A stretch of DNA of 15,985 nucleotides, taken from positions 1-15,985 of the forward strand of contig CAILMU010000221.1 in the NCBI GenBank assembly GCA_903835325.1, given 5' to 3'. The position numbers and the translations under genes were made by a program. Each line of letters opens with the position of its first letter. Within the stretch, counting starts at the first letter, position 1. The notes below the pieces were generated by a model. That model saw nothing but the letters and a program-made list of their open reading frames with translations, made no database searches and was not told the DNA's origin. This DNA is from an uncultured Microcaldota archaeon (GTDB lineage: Archaea; Micrarchaeota; Micrarchaeia; Anstonellales; Bilamarchaeaceae). Shown piece by piece: positions 8,390-14,240 of the stretch.

Positions 8390-8611
8390 ATGAGCGAATA
8401 CACGACTGTCCGCGTGGATACCGATGTCCTCGAATCCCTTGCCAAGATGAAGAAACACCCCAGGGAAAGTTACAATGAGGTCATAGCTGAACTCGTGGAG
8501 TTGGCAAAGAGTCCGAACAAAGAGCATGAGCGGTTCTTCAGCGAGATCCAGAAAGCGAAGATGAAGGAGCTTTGGGGCAACAAGGAAGACGAGGCGTGGG
8601 AGCGTGCTTAA
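8390..8611 (+). CDS. Ribbon-helix-helix-like antitoxin of a MazF-type module
   Basis: A 73-aa protein. An N-terminal beta strand (TTVRVD, 5-10) is followed by two helices with the motif KKHPRESYNEVIAELVE (21-37), the form of archaeal VapB-like antitoxins that dimerise through the strand and bind DNA. The C-terminal half (45-73) is charged and probably wraps the toxin. ATG 8390 is chosen over the TTG at 8378, which would lie inside the operator. It overlaps the toxin gene by 8 bp, so the two are translationally coupled. Family knowledge gives the role: it neutralises the toxin and represses its own promoter. The fold assignment is from pattern only. Confidence 0.82.
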   Translation: MSEYTTVRVDTDVLESLAKMKKHPRESYNEVIAELVELAKSPNKEHERFFSEIQKAKMKELWGNKEDEAWERA

Positions 8612-8918
8612 ACCCGGCGATGTCGTCCTTGCGGAAGTCCAGTTCACAGACGGACCGGAAAAGAAATTACGTCCGAGCGTTGTGCTTTTTGAAGAGCTAG
8701 GGAACATCATTGTAGCAGGCATAACCAGCAATACGGATATGAAAGGAATCCCGCTTTCCAGGAAAGATGGCGCAGTGAAAGACAGCGTCATAAAACTGAA
8801 TTACATCTTCACGATCTCCCCGTCTGTCATCACCAAGACGCTCTTCCACTTGCCCGAAGAGAAGAAACGACTGATTTTCGTAGAGCTATTCAAGCGGCTC
8901 AGTGCGCTCAATGGATGA
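8604..8918 (+). CDS. MazF/PemK-like endoribonuclease toxin
   Basis: A 104-aa PemK/MazF-fold protein expected to cleave mRNA when not bound by its antitoxin. Family features are visible: GDVVLAEVQFTDG (5-17), the catalytic-loop arginine in KLRPSVVL (R23), AGITSNT (38-44) carrying the conserved Thr/Ser, and KDSVIKLNYIFTIS (59-72). The start is a GTG inside the antitoxin 3' end, giving an 8-bp overlap. GTG is supported by the family opening KPGDVV right after it. The length is normal and no key residue is missing, so it is probably active. The stop codon lies within an ATGA that opens a further short reading frame. Confidence 0.9.
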   Translation: MLKPGDVVLAEVQFTDGPEKKLRPSVVLFEELGNIIVAGITSNTDMKGIPLSRKDGAVKDSVIKLNYIFTISPSVITKTLFHLPEEKKRLIFVELFKRLSALNG

Positions 8919-9091
8919 ACTTTTCCCGCGGAAACCAGCCCTCCAAACGCAGTTATTCAGCCCCTGCGCTTATCGCCTCGGTGATTACGGATGGGAGGGA
9001 GGAGCGAATCGTTCAAGGAAGCGCTTGCGATGCACGATGGATACGGATTCCGGGACCAATCGAGCGGAGCACGGGATTTTTTTGGCGGTGA
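8915..9091 (+). CDS. Possible 58-aa basic protein coupled to the MazF-like toxin
   Basis: An uncertain small gene. Its ATG overlaps the toxin stop as ATGA, and the frame runs 58 codons. The product is Arg-rich and includes SVITDGREERIVQGSACD and RWIRIPGP. No family is recognised. For it: the 4-bp coupled start, plausible amino-acid composition, and filling of a gap that otherwise holds nothing. Against it: no clear Shine-Dalgarno, and an open frame of this length is not rare by chance at this GC content. It may equally be non-coding spacer ending in a T-run. Confidence 0.3.
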   Translation: MNFSRGNQPSKRSYSAPALIASVITDGREERIVQGSACDARWIRIPGPIERSTGFFWR

Positions 9092-9110
9092 TGGCAGCGC
9101 TTCCATCGCC
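9077..9110 (+). terminator. T7 run followed by a hairpin upstream of the MGRT gene
   Basis: Seven consecutive T (9077-9083) could end the toxin-antitoxin transcript, since archaeal terminators are mainly T-runs. Directly after it GGTGATGG (9087-9094) can pair with CCATCGCC (9103-9110) with one G-U pair and an 8-nt loop, so the next gene may have a structured leader. Both roles are inferred. Confidence 0.3.
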
Positions 9111-9127
9111 TCGGAAGAGCTGGTTCC

Positions 9128-9412
9128 ATGGGCCGCACGATACCTTCGATAAGCGCGAGGATAGATGCCAAGATAGCGCAATGGGAGAGGTTCTCGAAGC
9201 ATCTCAACCAACGCGAACGAGATGCATTCTCGGCATTGGTTTCTGTTTTGCGCAATCGGCGTACGGCAATAGATGCGGCGGATGAAGCTGACCTGGCTGT
9301 CGCCATGCTGCTCGCCATGATTGTCCATTTGCAAGCGGATCGCGATGCTGATAATGATGAAAAAGGTGGGCTTGATGAACGGGCTGGAGGTGAAGACAGG
9401 CAGGGTGCTTAG
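9128..9412 (+). CDS. Small conserved archaeal MGRT-type protein, first gene of the repair-like cluster
   Basis: 94 aa, helical and charged. It opens MGRTIPSIS, then has an IAQWERFSKHLNQRERDAF helix (16-34) and a hydrophobic AVAMLLAMIVHLQ segment (57-69). The opening and the WxxF..L.xxxRxxF pattern match, from memory, a conserved hypothetical family found widely in archaea; I cannot give its accession. The biochemical function is unknown. The last about 38 nt overlap the start of the RecA-like gene in another frame, so the two are tightly coupled. In the overlap the C-terminus becomes low-complexity (DEKGGLDERAGGEDRQ), as expected when a second frame constrains it. No good TATA box was seen at 25-30 nt; a purine-rich GGAAGAG lies about 9 nt before the ATG. 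Confidence 0.75.
   Translation: MGRTIPSISARIDAKIAQWERFSKHLNQRERDAFSALVSVLRNRRTAIDAADEADLAVAMLLAMIVHLQADRDADNDEKGGLDERAGGEDRQGA
9365..9369 (+). promoter_or_regulatory. Shine-Dalgarno deciding the RecA-like start
   Basis: GGTGG, complementary to the archaeal 16S 3' CCACC-type tail, lies 5 nt before ATG 9375 inside the MGRT gene. It supports internal initiation on a shared mRNA. Confidence 0.45.
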
Positions 9413-10037
9413 CGGCATCCCTGCACTCGAGAACATGATGGAGATGGGCTCCGGCATCATCACCATCCGCTGCGACGACATTCGCTGGCTGTCCAATCTC
9501 GTTTCCCAGATAATCTCCCGCAACCATTCTTCTGGCGGGCGCATTCTCTACCTGCACTGGATAGACTATCACAAGCGCTACTGGTCGATAGACTACGAAC
9601 AGCTGGTTGATAGCGGCAAATCGAACGGCGCTGATGTAGCCTCGATGCTCGATGACGTCGTTTTCCAGCGCGCATTCTCCAGGGACAACACGGAAGTAGG
9701 TTCGAACTGGGAGATGCTCGTGAATGAAGGGCCGTTCAGCCTTATGATACTGGATTCGATTCCTGATTTGTTTGAAGACAGCAAGGAAGGACGCGTGCCG
9801 ATGACTTATTCGATAGGCCGGTTCGTCCAGTTGTGCGTGAGGAACGGCTGCGTCGGGATAGCATTGGATCGGGCCAAGAGGCCGGTGCACAATTATCTCG
9901 CGCATGTCTCGAGCGTGATAATAGAGGTGGAAGTTGGCGCTGAACTGGATATCTCGCTCCTGAAGCATCCTTGTCTGGCTGATGGGTTGAGTTTCTATCC
10001 GAAACACGGGCAATGGACGCTGAGGAAATGGATGTGA
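9375..10037 (+). CDS. RecA/RadA-superfamily protein with a lost P-loop
   Basis: 220 aa. The N-terminus LSGIPALENMMEMGSGIITI (12-31) is the lead-in of RadA/RadB/KaiC-type RecA folds. Where GxxGxGKT should follow, the sequence reads RCDDIRWLS (32-40), so ATP binding through a Walker A motif is not expected. The core strand with Walker B-like FSLMILDS (121-128, D127) remains. Strong motifs such as HWIDYHKRYWSIDY (61-74) and RAFSRDN (99-105) suggest a conserved family, not a decaying gene. ATG 9375 is preferred because GGTGG (9365-9369) lies 5 nt before it; ATG 9354/9357 are alternatives. It is expected to act as a non-catalytic partner, comparable in idea to ImuA-type RecA relatives that help translesion polymerases. 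Confidence 0.75.
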   Translation: MNGLEVKTGRVLSGIPALENMMEMGSGIITIRCDDIRWLSNLVSQIISRNHSSGGRILYLHWIDYHKRYWSIDYEQLVDSGKSNGADVASMLDDVVFQRAFSRDNTEVGSNWEMLVNEGPFSLMILDSIPDLFEDSKEGRVPMTYSIGRFVQLCVRNGCVGIALDRAKRPVHNYLAHVSSVIIEVEVGAELDISLLKHPCLADGLSFYPKHGQWTLRKWM

Positions 10038-10090
10038 TGGTCGGTCGAAAGCATCACAGTTTAATGCTCTTCCAACCATCAATGACCAGT

Positions 10091-10621
10091 ATGACGGTCC
10101 TGTTCAGCGGCGAAGGCACGTACAAGAGGGCTAAAGACGGCAAGAGGTCCAAAATCGCCTTCAAGATAAACGGCAGGATGAGCCCGGAAGGCCTGATGGT
10201 CCTGAACCGTAAAGTGAGGATAAAAAGCCTTACCGCTGCCAACGGCCAGGCATTCGACGACGACACCCAAGCGATGAAGATGGAGGCGATTGAGACCGCC
10301 CTGAGATTCGAGGCGTTCAAGCGCAAGGGCGTCATCTTCGGAGGCGAAAATCTCAGCGACATAGAGAAGTGGAAAGTCGTCTTCCTCCTCACGGCCTGTG
10401 AAAAGCTGGGGATAAGGATGCAGCCCACCGATGCCGAAGAGTTCTACATGATGCAGCGCGGTGCCGAGAACCGCAGGCTCATCGATCACTGGAAAAGCAA
10501 GGGCGCGACGATATCCCCAGAGCTCGAGCATGCCCTGCTCCATGGGCCCAGGTTAGGGAAACATCCTGCCCTGGAGGAAGAATATTTCTCATTGGTTAAC
10601 CGTTATGGGCTAGACAGGTGA
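10091..10621 (+). CDS. Unrecognised 176-aa protein of the repair-like cluster
   Basis: I do not recognise this family. It is soluble, with no signal or membrane segment. The N-terminal third is basic and probably beta-rich (GTYKRAKDGKRSKIAFKING, 9-28; VLNRKVRIKSL, 37-47). The rest is mostly helical and charged, including IEKWKVVFLLTACEKLGIRM (91-110) and a C-terminus rich in His and Glu. The basic N-terminus could bind nucleic acid (inference). The frame is open back to an ATG at 10013, overlapping the RecA-like 3' end. ATG 10091 is preferred because GTTTAAT (10059-10065) is centred 29 nt upstream and the intervening residues are not protein-like. It lies 53 nt after the RecA-like gene on the same strand, so it is a probable partner. 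Confidence 0.65.
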   Translation: MTVLFSGEGTYKRAKDGKRSKIAFKINGRMSPEGLMVLNRKVRIKSLTAANGQAFDDDTQAMKMEAIETALRFEAFKRKGVIFGGENLSDIEKWKVVFLLTACEKLGIRMQPTDAEEFYMMQRGAENRRLIDHWKSKGATISPELEHALLHGPRLGKHPALEEEYFSLVNRYGLDR

Positions 10622-10834
10622 TGAATGCGCGGAAAAGCTCCGCACATCACCGCTTAATCCGTTCCTTGAGCTCTGCTAACGTGACGGAATCGCCTCTGGC
10701 AATCTCAATTATCAAACTTTAAAAAATCTGATATTGCGGAAATGACGTCGAAGAACCTTTTTATCTTCGGGTTGCCTTATCCTGTCCGCGGACAACCTGC
10801 CAACTCTGGTGGGGTAATAAAAAGGTTGGATTCG

Positions 10835-10849
10835 TATATAACATGTTAT
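10835..10849 (+). promoter_or_regulatory. TATA box and overlapping palindrome of the GNAT module
   Basis: TATATAA (10835-10841) is centred 27 nt before the GTG start at 10865. The perfect 12-bp palindrome ATAACATGTTAT (10838-10849) overlaps it, so a bound repressor would block TBP. The half-sites are identical to the MazF-module palindrome at 8367-8378. Confidence 0.6.
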
Positions 10850-10864
10850 TTGATGGTGGTAGAT

Positions 10865-11020
10865 GTGGCTAAACCTATCGAACCGACGCCTGTCCTCTAT
10901 GGCGAAGATGCAAAGAGATTCATCGAAAACATGGTCAAAGAGCAGGAATCTCCTTCGCCAGTCCGAGTGGCATTCATAAAAGAAGCGATAGCAGATTCAA
11001 AGAGATTTATCAGGAAATGA
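10865..11020 (+). CDS. Small KPI-TPVL antitoxin-like protein paired with a GNAT toxin
   Basis: A 51-aa charged protein opening MAKPIEPTPVLYGEDAKRF, then two short helices. This signature (KPI..TPVL.G.DA..F) is one I associate with small archaeal and bacterial proteins encoded just before GNAT or other toxin-like genes; it is not a ribbon-helix-helix. The start is a choice between ATG 10742, ATG 10853 and GTG 10865. GTG is favoured by the TATA spacing (27 nt) and by the second family copy at 11600, which begins M-G-K-P-I in the same register. The upstream residues of the longer frame look non-coding. It lies 19 nt before the GNAT gene. The antitoxin role is inferred from context. Confidence 0.68.
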   Translation: MAKPIEPTPVLYGEDAKRFIENMVKEQESPSPVRVAFIKEAIADSKRFIRK

Positions 11021-11029
11021 TCCTACTCT

Positions 11030-11035
11030 GGTGAT
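11030..11035 (+). promoter_or_regulatory. Shine-Dalgarno of the GNAT gene
   Basis: GGTGAT, matching the archaeal anti-Shine-Dalgarno core, sits 4 nt before ATG 11040 and includes the alternative GTG at 11031. It argues for ATG as the start and for translation from an mRNA shared with the upstream small gene. Confidence 0.55.
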
Positions 11036-11039
11036 CCGT

Positions 11040-11576
11040 ATGCCTGCCAGAGTCGATTCTAACCACATTTCATATGAAAAATTGAATGAATCTCATCATT
11101 CTGTGGTGGAGATTTTCAGGAATCAAGAGGATGACCTGGTGCGCTTTCTGCAGGATGATGCCCTTGCCAATCAGACGCTGGGCATTTCCGTGACTTACTT
11201 GTTCTTTATCATCGAGAAGGGCAGCATGGACCTTGCTGGATACATCACTTTGTTGTCTGATTCGATCGGTGTCCACCAAAACTCCGAGCTGCAGCACGAA
11301 TTCGAAGACAAAGGTATAGGATATCGGACTCTTCCAGGGATCAAAATCGGCAGGATGGCGACTGATACTCGATTCCAGCGAAGGGGAATTGCGACAGCTA
11401 TGATAAAATTCGCGATTTCTGTCGCTTTGGATATATCGTTGAAAGTAGGATGCCGGTTCCTCATTGTCGATTCGAAGGAGACGGCTGAGGGCTTCTATGC
11501 CAAGAAGGATTTCAAGCCTCTAAGCGCCAGCTCAAAAAAGCCGGCACAGATGTGTCTTGATCTTTTTATGGGCTAA
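11040..11576 (+). CDS. GNAT acetyltransferase, probable toxin (TacT/AtaT-like)
   Basis: 178 aa. Toxin-class GNATs acetylate aminoacyl-tRNA with acetyl-CoA to stop translation. The architecture matches: EKLNESHH and VRFLQDDALAN near the N-terminus (13-44), GYITLLSDSI (67-76), LPGIKIGRMATDTRFQRRGIATAMI (98-122) holding the CoA loop Q113-x-x-G116-x-A118, and GFYAKKDF (151-158) with the likely catalytic Y153. The long insertion before LPGIKIGR is typical of this class. It lies directly behind the small antitoxin-like gene, as toxins do. A resistance-type or protein acetyltransferase remains possible because the substrate cannot be read. Confidence 0.82.
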   Translation: MPARVDSNHISYEKLNESHHSVVEIFRNQEDDLVRFLQDDALANQTLGISVTYLFFIIEKGSMDLAGYITLLSDSIGVHQNSELQHEFEDKGIGYRTLPGIKIGRMATDTRFQRRGIATAMIKFAISVALDISLKVGCRFLIVDSKETAEGFYAKKDFKPLSASSKKPAQMCLDLFMG

Positions 11577-11599
11577 ATTAGGCAGTATAAGGTGATATG

Positions 11600-11653
11600 A
11601 TGGGTAAGCCGATATTGGCTACACCGGTGCTGAAAGGCCCGGATATCTTTTAA
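11600..11653 (+). pseudogene. 17-codon remnant or mini-copy of the KPI-TPVL antitoxin family
   Basis: The frame reads MGKPILATPVLKGPDIF then TAA. Ten of its first 15 residues match the start of the 51-aa protein at 10865 in register (M.KPI..TPVL.G.D), yet the codons differ, so it is not a recent copy. GGTGAT (11591-11596), the same Shine-Dalgarno used by the GNAT gene, lies 3 nt before the ATG. After the stop only KIRKL can be read before another stop, so the rest of the gene is gone or never existed. It lies 23 nt behind the GNAT gene. It is either a truncated second antitoxin or a functional mini-peptide. Confidence 0.6.
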
Positions 11654-11733
11654 AAAATACGGAAACTCTAGTTTTCATTCTTGCGGAAATCGCCCGTCCT
11701 CTTCGCGATTAATACCGGATTCGTTTTTCATTG

Positions 11734-13521
11734 ATGGATTCTCTGATAGACCTGCGATTCGAATCCGATACCGCGATCGAGGTCTGGAAAGGCTCAGAGC
11801 GCCACCTGAAGAAGGAGCGCTATTTCCCGTACTTCTACGCCATCTGCAAGGATCCCGACGAAATCCGATGGCTCCTCTCCGCGCACCCCAAAATCATCGA
11901 ATCCTCGATAGAATACCGCTATCCCGAGATTCGTTCGAAGGAGAAAGCCTCGCTTGTCCGCATCCGCACCGCGCTTGCTGATTTCAAACCAGTCATTTCA
12001 GATATCCGCAAAATCCCGGGCATCCTATCCCTTGCTGAAACAACGATTCCCCACCATTTCCGCTACTGCATGGACAAACGGTTATCATTCTTCGATACCG
12101 AACCAGAGCTTTCGATGGTGGTTGTGAGGGACGGTTGCGACGTATCCGCGGATATCGATTTGGCGTTCTCATGGGGCCCTTTACGCCGGAGATTGCCATG
12201 CATCCATATCGACCTCCAGGAGAGCCTCCGCTACGACATCTATGGCGAGCCTGTCCCGGGCGCCGACCTGCTCTCCCTTGGAAAAGAGCGCTTCATACGC
12301 GTGATGGAACTATCCCACATCACATCGGTCCGCCCCGGAACGGTCTCCAGCATAACCCCAGGCAAACTGAACACCTTCCTGCACATCCAGGCCGCACGCG
12401 AACACGGCTATGTGGTGCCTGACACGAAAATGCAGCTCGAGATGCCGAAATCCCTGAACATGATGCGGAGGATGGACAAGGGCGGGACGATATTCTATCC
12501 TCCGCCCGGCATCTACCATGATGTCGGGAAATGCGATTTCGCTTCGATGTACCCGAACATCATAGTGAAGTACAACATCACTCCTGAGAAGATGCACTGC
12601 AAATGCGGGAACGATATCGAGATGCCGATATCCGGCTGGAGGATATGCAAAGAGCGGGGGATAATTCCGCACGGTATAGAGAAGGTTTTGAGAAGACGGC
12701 TCGAGCTGAAGAAGATGATGAAAGCCGAGCAGGGCCCGCAGAGGAAGCATATCCTGGATATCAGGCAGAAGGCCCTGAAGAACATATTGGTGACGTGCTT
12801 CGGCTATCTTGGTTTCTCGAATTTCGTCTTCTCGAACGTGGAATGCAAGGAGGCGGTGATGCTCTACGGAAGGCATATTTTGGAGAGGACGAAGGAGATA
12901 GCGGAGGAGGAAGGATTGGAAGTGCTATACGGTATCGTCGATTCCGTATTCGTACGGGGCGGGAGCGAAGCGGGGTATAAGAGATTTGTGAAACGGGTCA
13001 GCGATGAGTTCGGGATCGAGCTCGAACTGGATTGCATTTTTCGTGGAATCGCATTTCCCTGCGCCGATGACGGTTCCGGAATCGCGAACAAGTATTACGG
13101 GATGACCTACGATGGCAAGATCGAGGCGAGAGGGATATCCTACAGGCATTCGGATGCTCCTAAATTCATAAAGGAATTCGAGCTCGAAGCGATACCCAAG
13201 ATACTCGAGCGCGATTTGAACGGTTTGGGGGTGATTTTCGAGGCGTATCGCACGAGATTGATTCGCGAGAGCAATCTTTTTTCTCTTGACGAGTTATCAA
13301 TCACCAAATCCATACGCGAGGGCGAATACAAAGTGAACGCTCCGCATATCGTCGCGTATCGCCAGGCTCCGACCGGAGCCGGATACGTTACCTTCGTCTA
13401 CACGAAGAACGGGGGCCCTATGCCTTTGGATCTGGCGAAGAAGTTGGGAGCGAAGATCGATACGCTAAAATACGAGGATATCCTGAAACGCGCGAGAGAG
13501 GAGATGACAGGGGGGCTATGA
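11734..13521 (+). CDS. PolB2-like B-family DNA polymerase with shortened N-terminal region and altered motif C
   Basis: 595 aa, against about 770 or more for replicative PolB. Polymerase motif A is intact (DFASMYPNI, D268). Motif B is altered (RQKALKNILVTCFGY, 344-358): the basic residues and FGY are kept but the usual NS is VT. Motif C is YGIVDS (399-404): the first Asp of YGDTDS is Ile401, while the second, D403, is kept. The N-terminal about 180 residues are too short for a full proofreading domain; a DTE-like triplet (121-123) is seen but Exo II and Exo III are not. PolB2/Dpo2 of Sulfolobus, long called inactive, has been linked to damage-induced mutagenesis, so this is probably a specialised translesion polymerase. 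ATG 11734 is preferred over TTG 11731. ATTAATA (11708-11714) may be its TATA box. Confidence 0.88.
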   Translation: MDSLIDLRFESDTAIEVWKGSERHLKKERYFPYFYAICKDPDEIRWLLSAHPKIIESSIEYRYPEIRSKEKASLVRIRTALADFKPVISDIRKIPGILSLAETTIPHHFRYCMDKRLSFFDTEPELSMVVVRDGCDVSADIDLAFSWGPLRRRLPCIHIDLQESLRYDIYGEPVPGADLLSLGKERFIRVMELSHITSVRPGTVSSITPGKLNTFLHIQAAREHGYVVPDTKMQLEMPKSLNMMRRMDKGGTIFYPPPGIYHDVGKCDFASMYPNIIVKYNITPEKMHCKCGNDIEMPISGWRICKERGIIPHGIEKVLRRRLELKKMMKAEQGPQRKHILDIRQKALKNILVTCFGYLGFSNFVFSNVECKEAVMLYGRHILERTKEIAEEEGLEVLYGIVDSVFVRGGSEAGYKRFVKRVSDEFGIELELDCIFRGIAFPCADDGSGIANKYYGMTYDGKIEARGISYRHSDAPKFIKEFELEAIPKILERDLNGLGVIFEAYRTRLIRESNLFSLDELSITKSIREGEYKVNAPHIVAYRQAPTGAGYVTFVYTKNGGPMPLDLAKKLGAKIDTLKYEDILKRAREEMTGGL

Positions 13522-13548
13522 GCAAGAAGCAAAAGAAATCCCTCTCAT

Positions 13549-14217
13549 TTACTTCATCCATTCCTTGAGAGTGCCCTTATCGGTCTTCGGCTTTATCAAA
13601 TCCGCAGAATCGTTCCTGGATGAATTCACCTTGCTCGAGACCTCGTACATCGACATCTTTCCAGCAGGATACGGCTTCAGCATCGCTTTCGCTTCTGAAT
13701 CATCCAACCCGAGCCAAACCTTCTCCTTTCCGGAAGGAAGAATCACCGGCATCCGTATATGCACAGTAGATATCAGCTCGTTCGGGGCCGTCGTTATCAT
13801 GCAGCAAGCCCTCTTGCCATTTATCTGGGCGTATATCCCTGCGAAAGCGAACATCCCGCCATCCTTCATGAAGACCCGGAACGGCTTCTTCTCAGGATGT
13901 TTCCACTCATAGAATGAATCCGCGAGCATCAAACATCTGCGTTCTGTGAAATCCTTCCTGAAGACTGGCTTCTGGTCTATGGTCTCCATCCGGGCGTTGA
14001 ACAAAAGCTTGTCCGCTCCTCCCGGCCCGTGCCAATTGGCTGGCAACCCCCATTTGGCTTCCGCGAGCGTTTTGGGCGAGTGGTTGAAGATGACTGGAAC
14101 ATCCTGGGTGGGCGCGATATTATAGCGAGGCTTGAGGTCGGCGTTTACGCTCTCGAGCTCGAACCTATCCATGATCAGCTTATGATCCACGGTGGAAAAA
14201 GCATAGCGCAGGCACAT
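13549..14217 (-). CDS. SRAP-domain abasic-site DNA-protein crosslinker (HMCES/YedK family)
   Basis: 222 aa, the normal length. SRAP proteins link covalently to abasic sites in single-stranded DNA through Cys2, shielding them from cleavage and error-prone bypass. All key residues are present: C2 directly after the start Met (MCLRYAF), N74 in FNARMET, E104 in SFYEW, H153 in HIRMP, and the NIAPTQ loop (33-38). The start is fixed by Cys2, which must be the N-terminal residue after Met removal; a 20-residue longer frame would abolish activity. A minus-strand CTTTATT is centred 27 nt upstream. It converges with the PolB2-like gene (27-nt gap), and a link to damage tolerance fits that neighbour. Confidence 0.95.
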   Translation of the reverse strand: MCLRYAFSTVDHKLIMDRFELESVNADLKPRYNIAPTQDVPVIFNHSPKTLAEAKWGLPANWHGPGGADKLLFNARMETIDQKPVFRKDFTERRCLMLADSFYEWKHPEKKPFRVFMKDGGMFAFAGIYAQINGKRACCMITTAPNELISTVHIRMPVILPSGKEKVWLGLDDSEAKAMLKPYPAGKMSMYEVSSKVNSSRNDSADLIKPKTDKGTLKEWMK

Positions 14218-14240
14218 GAAAGAAGATTTCAGGGATAAGG

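Noticed and set aside
8225..8935. 12-bp direct repeat TCCCGCGGAAAC (8225-8236, 8924-8935) flanking the MazF module, as for an inserted element
   Set aside because: Several 12-bp repeats are expected by chance in 16 kb, and no attachment site or transposase is present. The shared core is reported as the GCGGAAA motif instead.
8919..9076. tRNA or C/D box RNA in the gap before the MGRT gene
   Set aside because: No T-loop GTTC-AATCC pattern with paired acceptor ends, and no C/D box pair at suitable spacing on either strand.
9204..10082. 292-aa minus-strand reading frame, rich in His and Arg
   Set aside because: Antisense shadow of the MGRT and RecA-like genes with no domain-like pattern.
10629..10643. 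Hairpin GCGGA-AAAGC-TCCGC as a terminator
   Set aside because: Only a 5-bp stem and no T-run follows.
10647..10715. 22-codon minus-strand frame ending ELKERIKR, like the tail of an antitoxin
   Set aside because: Needs a TTG start, has no TATA at the right spacing, and this length is expected by chance. A gene remnant is possible but unsupported.
10742..10864. N-terminal extension of the small antitoxin-like protein from ATG 10742
   Set aside because: The extension contains the TATA box and operator palindrome and is not protein-like. The second family copy at 11600 starts at the residue matching GTG 10865.
13518..13568. 16-aa frame (MSKKQKKSLSFTSSIP) with an ATGA overlap on the polymerase stop
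   Set aside because: Very short, overlaps the SRAP 3' end on the other strand, and resembles no known peptide.
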